Assembly (NCBI GenBank): GCA_016212565.1
Contig: JACRFY010000237.1
Coordinates: 1-45,147 of the forward strand
Direction of reading: 5' to 3'
From: Magnetospirillum sp.
Lineage (GTDB): Bacteria > Pseudomonadota > Alphaproteobacteria > Rhodospirillales > Magnetospirillaceae
DNA: 45,147 nucleotides
Position numbers and translations under genes: made by a program. This document shows positions 42,898 through 45,147 of the stretch, one piece after another. Position 1 is the stretch's first letter, and the number at the start of each line of letters is the position of its first letter. Under the pieces are notes generated by a model. That model did not search any database and was not told the origin of the DNA. It worked only from the letters and a program-made list of their open reading frames with translations.

Positions 42898-43009
42898 AAC
42901 TGCGGTGCCCCCAGGCAGGCAACGATGCACGATGCGCGGAGGTTAGCTGCGATTGCTCGTCCGGTCTATAGCGGATGGATGGAATGGCCGCCACTACCGC
43001 TAGACGAAT

Positions 43010-43531
43010 TCAGGCCGGGCCGGGGTGGCCGAGCGCCCGCAGCACCGCTTCGGCCGCGGCGGCGTCGAGCGAGTAGAGGATGCGCTGGGCCTGCCGGCGG
43101 GTTCGCACCACCCCCTCGATCCGCAATCGGGCCAGGTGCTGGGACAGGGCCGACTGGCCGATTCCCACCACGCGCAGCAATTCGGTGACGCTGCGTTCGC
43201 CGGAGGCCAGTTCGCGCAGCACCGCCAGACGATGGGGATTGCCCATGGCATGGAGGAGGCGGGCGGCCTCGCGGACATTGGCGATCCCCGCCAGCGGGGT
43301 CGCGGAAGCCGGCAGCAGGCCGGCGTGGCGGAACTCGGCCATCGCCTGTTCTGCGGCCTGGGGCGAAATACACACCCCTTCGTCCCATCCGCGCTCGCGC
43401 AGGTCCTGGGCGGAGGTGGCCGGACTGCCGCTGCCGAAGGCCAGTCCGGCCACCGCCAGCCGCTGCCGGGTGGCCGGCAATCCGGCCTGTTTCAGCACAT
43501 CGATGGCCAAAACCGCGTCGCTCATGGTCAT
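43010..43531 (-). CDS. Regulator joining a Fur/Irr-like N-terminus to an ArsR C-terminus
   Basis: This 173-residue protein has two winged-helix regions. Residues about 8-70 (LKQAGLPATRQRLAVAGLAF, then AEFRHAGLL) follow the Fur/Irr N-terminal domain almost without gaps. The recognition-helix pattern (ATVYNTL in Irr) has become QAAEQAM, and the C-terminal Fur metal-binding domain is absent. Residues about 85-170 (LLHAMGNPHRLAVLRELASGERSVTELL, SALSQHLARLRIEGVV) are a standard ArsR domain with no metal-binding cysteines. The ATG at 43531 has GGGAG upstream. It is divergent from the methyltransferase gene, which it may regulate. Confidence 0.8.
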   Translation of the reverse strand: MTMSDAVLAIDVLKQAGLPATRQRLAVAGLAFGSGSPATSAQDLRERGWDEGVCISPQAAEQAMAEFRHAGLLPASATPLAGIANVREAARLLHAMGNPHRLAVLRELASGERSVTELLRVVGIGQSALSQHLARLRIEGVVRTRRQAQRILYSLDAAAAEAVLRALGHPGPA

Positions 43532-43697
43532 TGTCGCTCTCCCGCTGCGCCCATCCTGGTGATGCGAGTCATACGCAATCGCAACAAGATGCGCAAGAGG
43601 GCATTTCCCCGATCGGCGATCCAGTTGCGCTTTCCGCTTGCCGGAACGGCCATCCGGCCCCATTGATGAAGACGCAGCCGAAGCGAGGAAGGCAACC

Positions 43698-44468
43698 TTG
43701 CAAACCTATCCCGCCATGTGGACCGACGTCGTCGACCTGCGCGACTTCTACGACACCTCGCTGGGCCAGGTGGCGCGGCGGATGATCCGCCGCCAGTTGC
43801 GGCAGATGTGGCCGAACGTCGCCGGATTGCGGGTCCTGGGCCTGGGTTTCGCCACGCCTTACCTGCGCACCTTTCTCGGCGAGGCCGAGCGGGTGGTGGC
43901 GGTGATGCCGGCCAGCCAGGGGGTGCTGCCGTGGCCGCAGGAAGGGCCCGGTCTGACCGTGCTGGCCGACGAGACCGAATTGCCGCTGCCGGATCGGTCC
44001 GTCGACCGCATCGTCTTCGTCCATGCCCTGGAAGCCACCGAGCAGGTTCGGGCGATGATGCGCGAAGCGTGGCGGGTGCTGGCCGACGGCGGCCGGCTGG
44101 CGGTGGTGGCGCCCAACCGCCGCGGCATCTGGGCCCGGCTGGAGCGGACCCCGTTCGGCAACGGCCGCCCCTATACCCCGGGGCAGTTGGCCCGCCTGCT
44201 GCGCGAGTGCATGTTCACCCCGATCAGCCAGACCGGCGCCCTGTTCATTCCGCCCACCACCTCGCGGGTGATCCTGCGCTCGGCCCCGGCGGTCGAGGAA
44301 TTGGGGCGGCGGTGGTTCGAATCCTTCAGCGGGGTGATCGTCGTCGAGGCCACCAAGCAGATCTACGCCGCCTCGGCGGCGCGTCCGGCCAAGGTGCGGG
44401 GGCGCGGGTATCTGCCGCTGGCCCACGGCCTGTCGCGGCAGGCCGAGCGGCGGGGCAAGCCGGACTGA
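43698..44468 (+). CDS. Class I SAM-dependent methyltransferase
   Basis: This protein of about 256 residues has a methyltransferase type 11 fold. The cofactor loop is somewhat degenerate (RVLGLGFATPYL), followed by an acidic strand end, PDRSVDRIVFVHALE, and REAWRVLADGGRLAVVAPNRRG. The TTG at 43698 has AGGAAGG upstream and opens TLQTYPAMWTDVVDLRDFY, the usual family start; an ATG at 43716 is the alternative. The methyl acceptor is unknown. Homologues often lie next to gloB, which is not seen here. It is divergent from the Fur/ArsR-like regulator. Confidence 0.85.
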   Translation: MQTYPAMWTDVVDLRDFYDTSLGQVARRMIRRQLRQMWPNVAGLRVLGLGFATPYLRTFLGEAERVVAVMPASQGVLPWPQEGPGLTVLADETELPLPDRSVDRIVFVHALEATEQVRAMMREAWRVLADGGRLAVVAPNRRGIWARLERTPFGNGRPYTPGQLARLLRECMFTPISQTGALFIPPTTSRVILRSAPAVEELGRRWFESFSGVIVVEATKQIYAASAARPAKVRGRGYLPLAHGLSRQAERRGKPD

Positions 44469-44605
44469 AGCGTCACACCTTAAATGTGCGACGCGGCGCT
44501 TTTGCGAGCATTGAGCGAGCGGCCAAGCGGCCGGAGGGCCGCGCCCGGCGAGGGCAAAACCATAAGGACTGAAGCGTAATGCACATTTTGGGCATCACGC
44601 TTCAG
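44466..44605 (+). repeat. Dispersed structured repeat, copy B
   Basis: This is homologous to 41254-41394. It shares the core TTGAGCGAGCGGCCAAGCGG to GCGCCCGGCGAGGGC and the 3' palindrome (44569-44582 with 44592-44605, one mismatch). The 5' hairpin is more diverged. It fills the gap between the convergent methyltransferase and GGDEF genes. Confidence 0.8.
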
Positions 44606-44613
44606 GCTCCCCA

Positions 44614-45147
44614 TCAGCCTTCGCTGCACACCCGGTTCCGGCCCTGGCGTTTGGCGTGATAGAGGCGGGCGTCGGCGGCGGAGATCATGTGGTCGAGGGC
44701 GCTGTGCAACTCGCTGCACACGCCGATGCTGACGGTGATGCGGAACTCGCCCAGCGCGGTGACGATGGGTGTCTCGGCGATCACCAGGCGCAGGCGCTCG
44801 AAATAGGCCAGACAGCTCTCGGGCGGCAGGTTGAAGGCGAGGATGCAGAATTCCTCGCCGCCGAAGCGGGCGAGAAGGTCGGTCTTGCGCACCTGCTGGG
44901 CCAGGACCGTGGCGATGCCCGCCAGCACCAGATCGCCGGTGTCGTGGCCGTGCTCGTCGTTGATGGCCTTGAAGCAATCGATGTCGATCAACCCGATGGC
45001 GATCGGCGCCTGGCCGCGCGCGGCGGCGGCATAGAGCGGCGTGGCGTGGTCGAAGAACGAACGCCGGTTGCCGACGCCGGTGAGGTAGTCGAGCGTGGCG
45101 GCCGCCTTCAGCGCCACCACCTGCTCCAGCATGTCGACGTTCATCTG
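44614..45147 (-). CDS. GGDEF-domain diguanylate cyclase (partial)
   Basis: The visible 176 residues are a GGDEF domain: LDYLTGVGNRRSFF, IDIDCFKAINDEHGHDTGD, the active site RFGGEEF, and VSIGVC. The inhibitory I-site RxxD (RKTD) lies five residues before GGEEF, so product inhibition by cyclic di-GMP is expected. The protein probably starts beyond the right edge, since the first visible residues read as the usual helical linker before the domain. Any sensor domain is therefore unseen. Confidence 0.9.
   Translation of the reverse strand, partial: QMNVDMLEQVVALKAAATLDYLTGVGNRRSFFDHATPLYAAAARGQAPIAIGLIDIDCFKAINDEHGHDTGDLVLAGIATVLAQQVRKTDLLARFGGEEFCILAFNLPPESCLAYFERLRLVIAETPIVTALGEFRITVSIGVCSELHSALDHMISAADARLYHAKRQGRNRVCSEG

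Overview
This 45.1 kb window is a GC-rich, gene-dense piece of an alphaproteobacterial chromosome. Gene content points to the Rhodospirillales, in the Magnetospirillum/Phaeospirillum direction. Pointers are the aerobic cobaltochelatase pair cobS-cobT beside a J-domain gene and bolA, glnB-glnA behind a sigma-54 type promoter, an NDUFA9-like complex I accessory protein, hflK-hflC-DUF2065-degP, and several signal-transduction genes (chemoreceptor, PAS protein, response regulator, GGDEF). The genus is an inference from gene content only. No rRNA, tRNA, CRISPR array, transposase or phage structural gene was seen.

Layout. 0.1-4.0 kb: cobT, cobS and a J-domain gene leftward, with bolA divergent. 4.2-9.3 kb: NDUFA9-like protein, an orphan protein, a PLP aminotransferase (leftward), then glnB-glnA for nitrogen regulation and ammonia assimilation. 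9.3-12.0 kb: an accessory-looking patch with three XRE-type regulators, a small partner protein, a short gene remnant closed by a strong terminator, and a mazE-mazF toxin-antitoxin pair. 12.0-17.9 kb: a DJ-1/PfpI-like protein lacking the family cysteine, DUF952, pyrD, a HAD phosphatase, a ferredoxin-NADP reductase-like flavoprotein and two glycosyltransferases. 18-21.3 kb: CPBP-type membrane protein, CreA, a 539-residue orphan and a small orphan. 21.4-26.5 kb: Mrp/ApbC Fe-S carrier (leftward) and hflK-hflC-DUF2065-degP (envelope and membrane protein quality control). 26.8-36.4 kb: cbiB, a solute-binding protein, a chemoreceptor overlapped by a separate PAS protein, rlmJ, a two-gene amide-hydrolase operon (acid-ceramidase/NAAA-like plus a metal-dependent amidohydrolase), then cobC-cobV with cobT (phosphoribosyltransferase) divergent. 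36.5-45.1 kb: Rrf2 regulator, dut, coaBC, an orphan RHH-like protein, prfC, a membrane protein, a C-terminal-receiver response regulator, a regulator joining a Fur/Irr-like N-terminus to an ArsR C-terminus, a methyltransferase and a GGDEF protein cut by the window edge.

Cobalamin genes occur at three separate places: metal insertion (cobS, cobT), aminopropanol attachment (cbiB) and lower-loop assembly (cobC, cobV, cobT/cobU). The intergenic DNA is also notable. A structured repeat family of about 110-140 bp occupies gene 3' ends at 36.9, 41.15, 41.25 and 44.47 kb, with a possible degenerate fragment at 10.94 kb. A different long inverted repeat sits at 5.82-5.93 kb.

The best leads for something undescribed are the Fur/Irr-ArsR chimera, the NAAA-like/amidohydrolase operon, the XRE cluster containing a proline-disrupted HTH, the PAS/chemoreceptor pair, and the structured repeat family. 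All assignments come from reading the sequence; no homology search was run.
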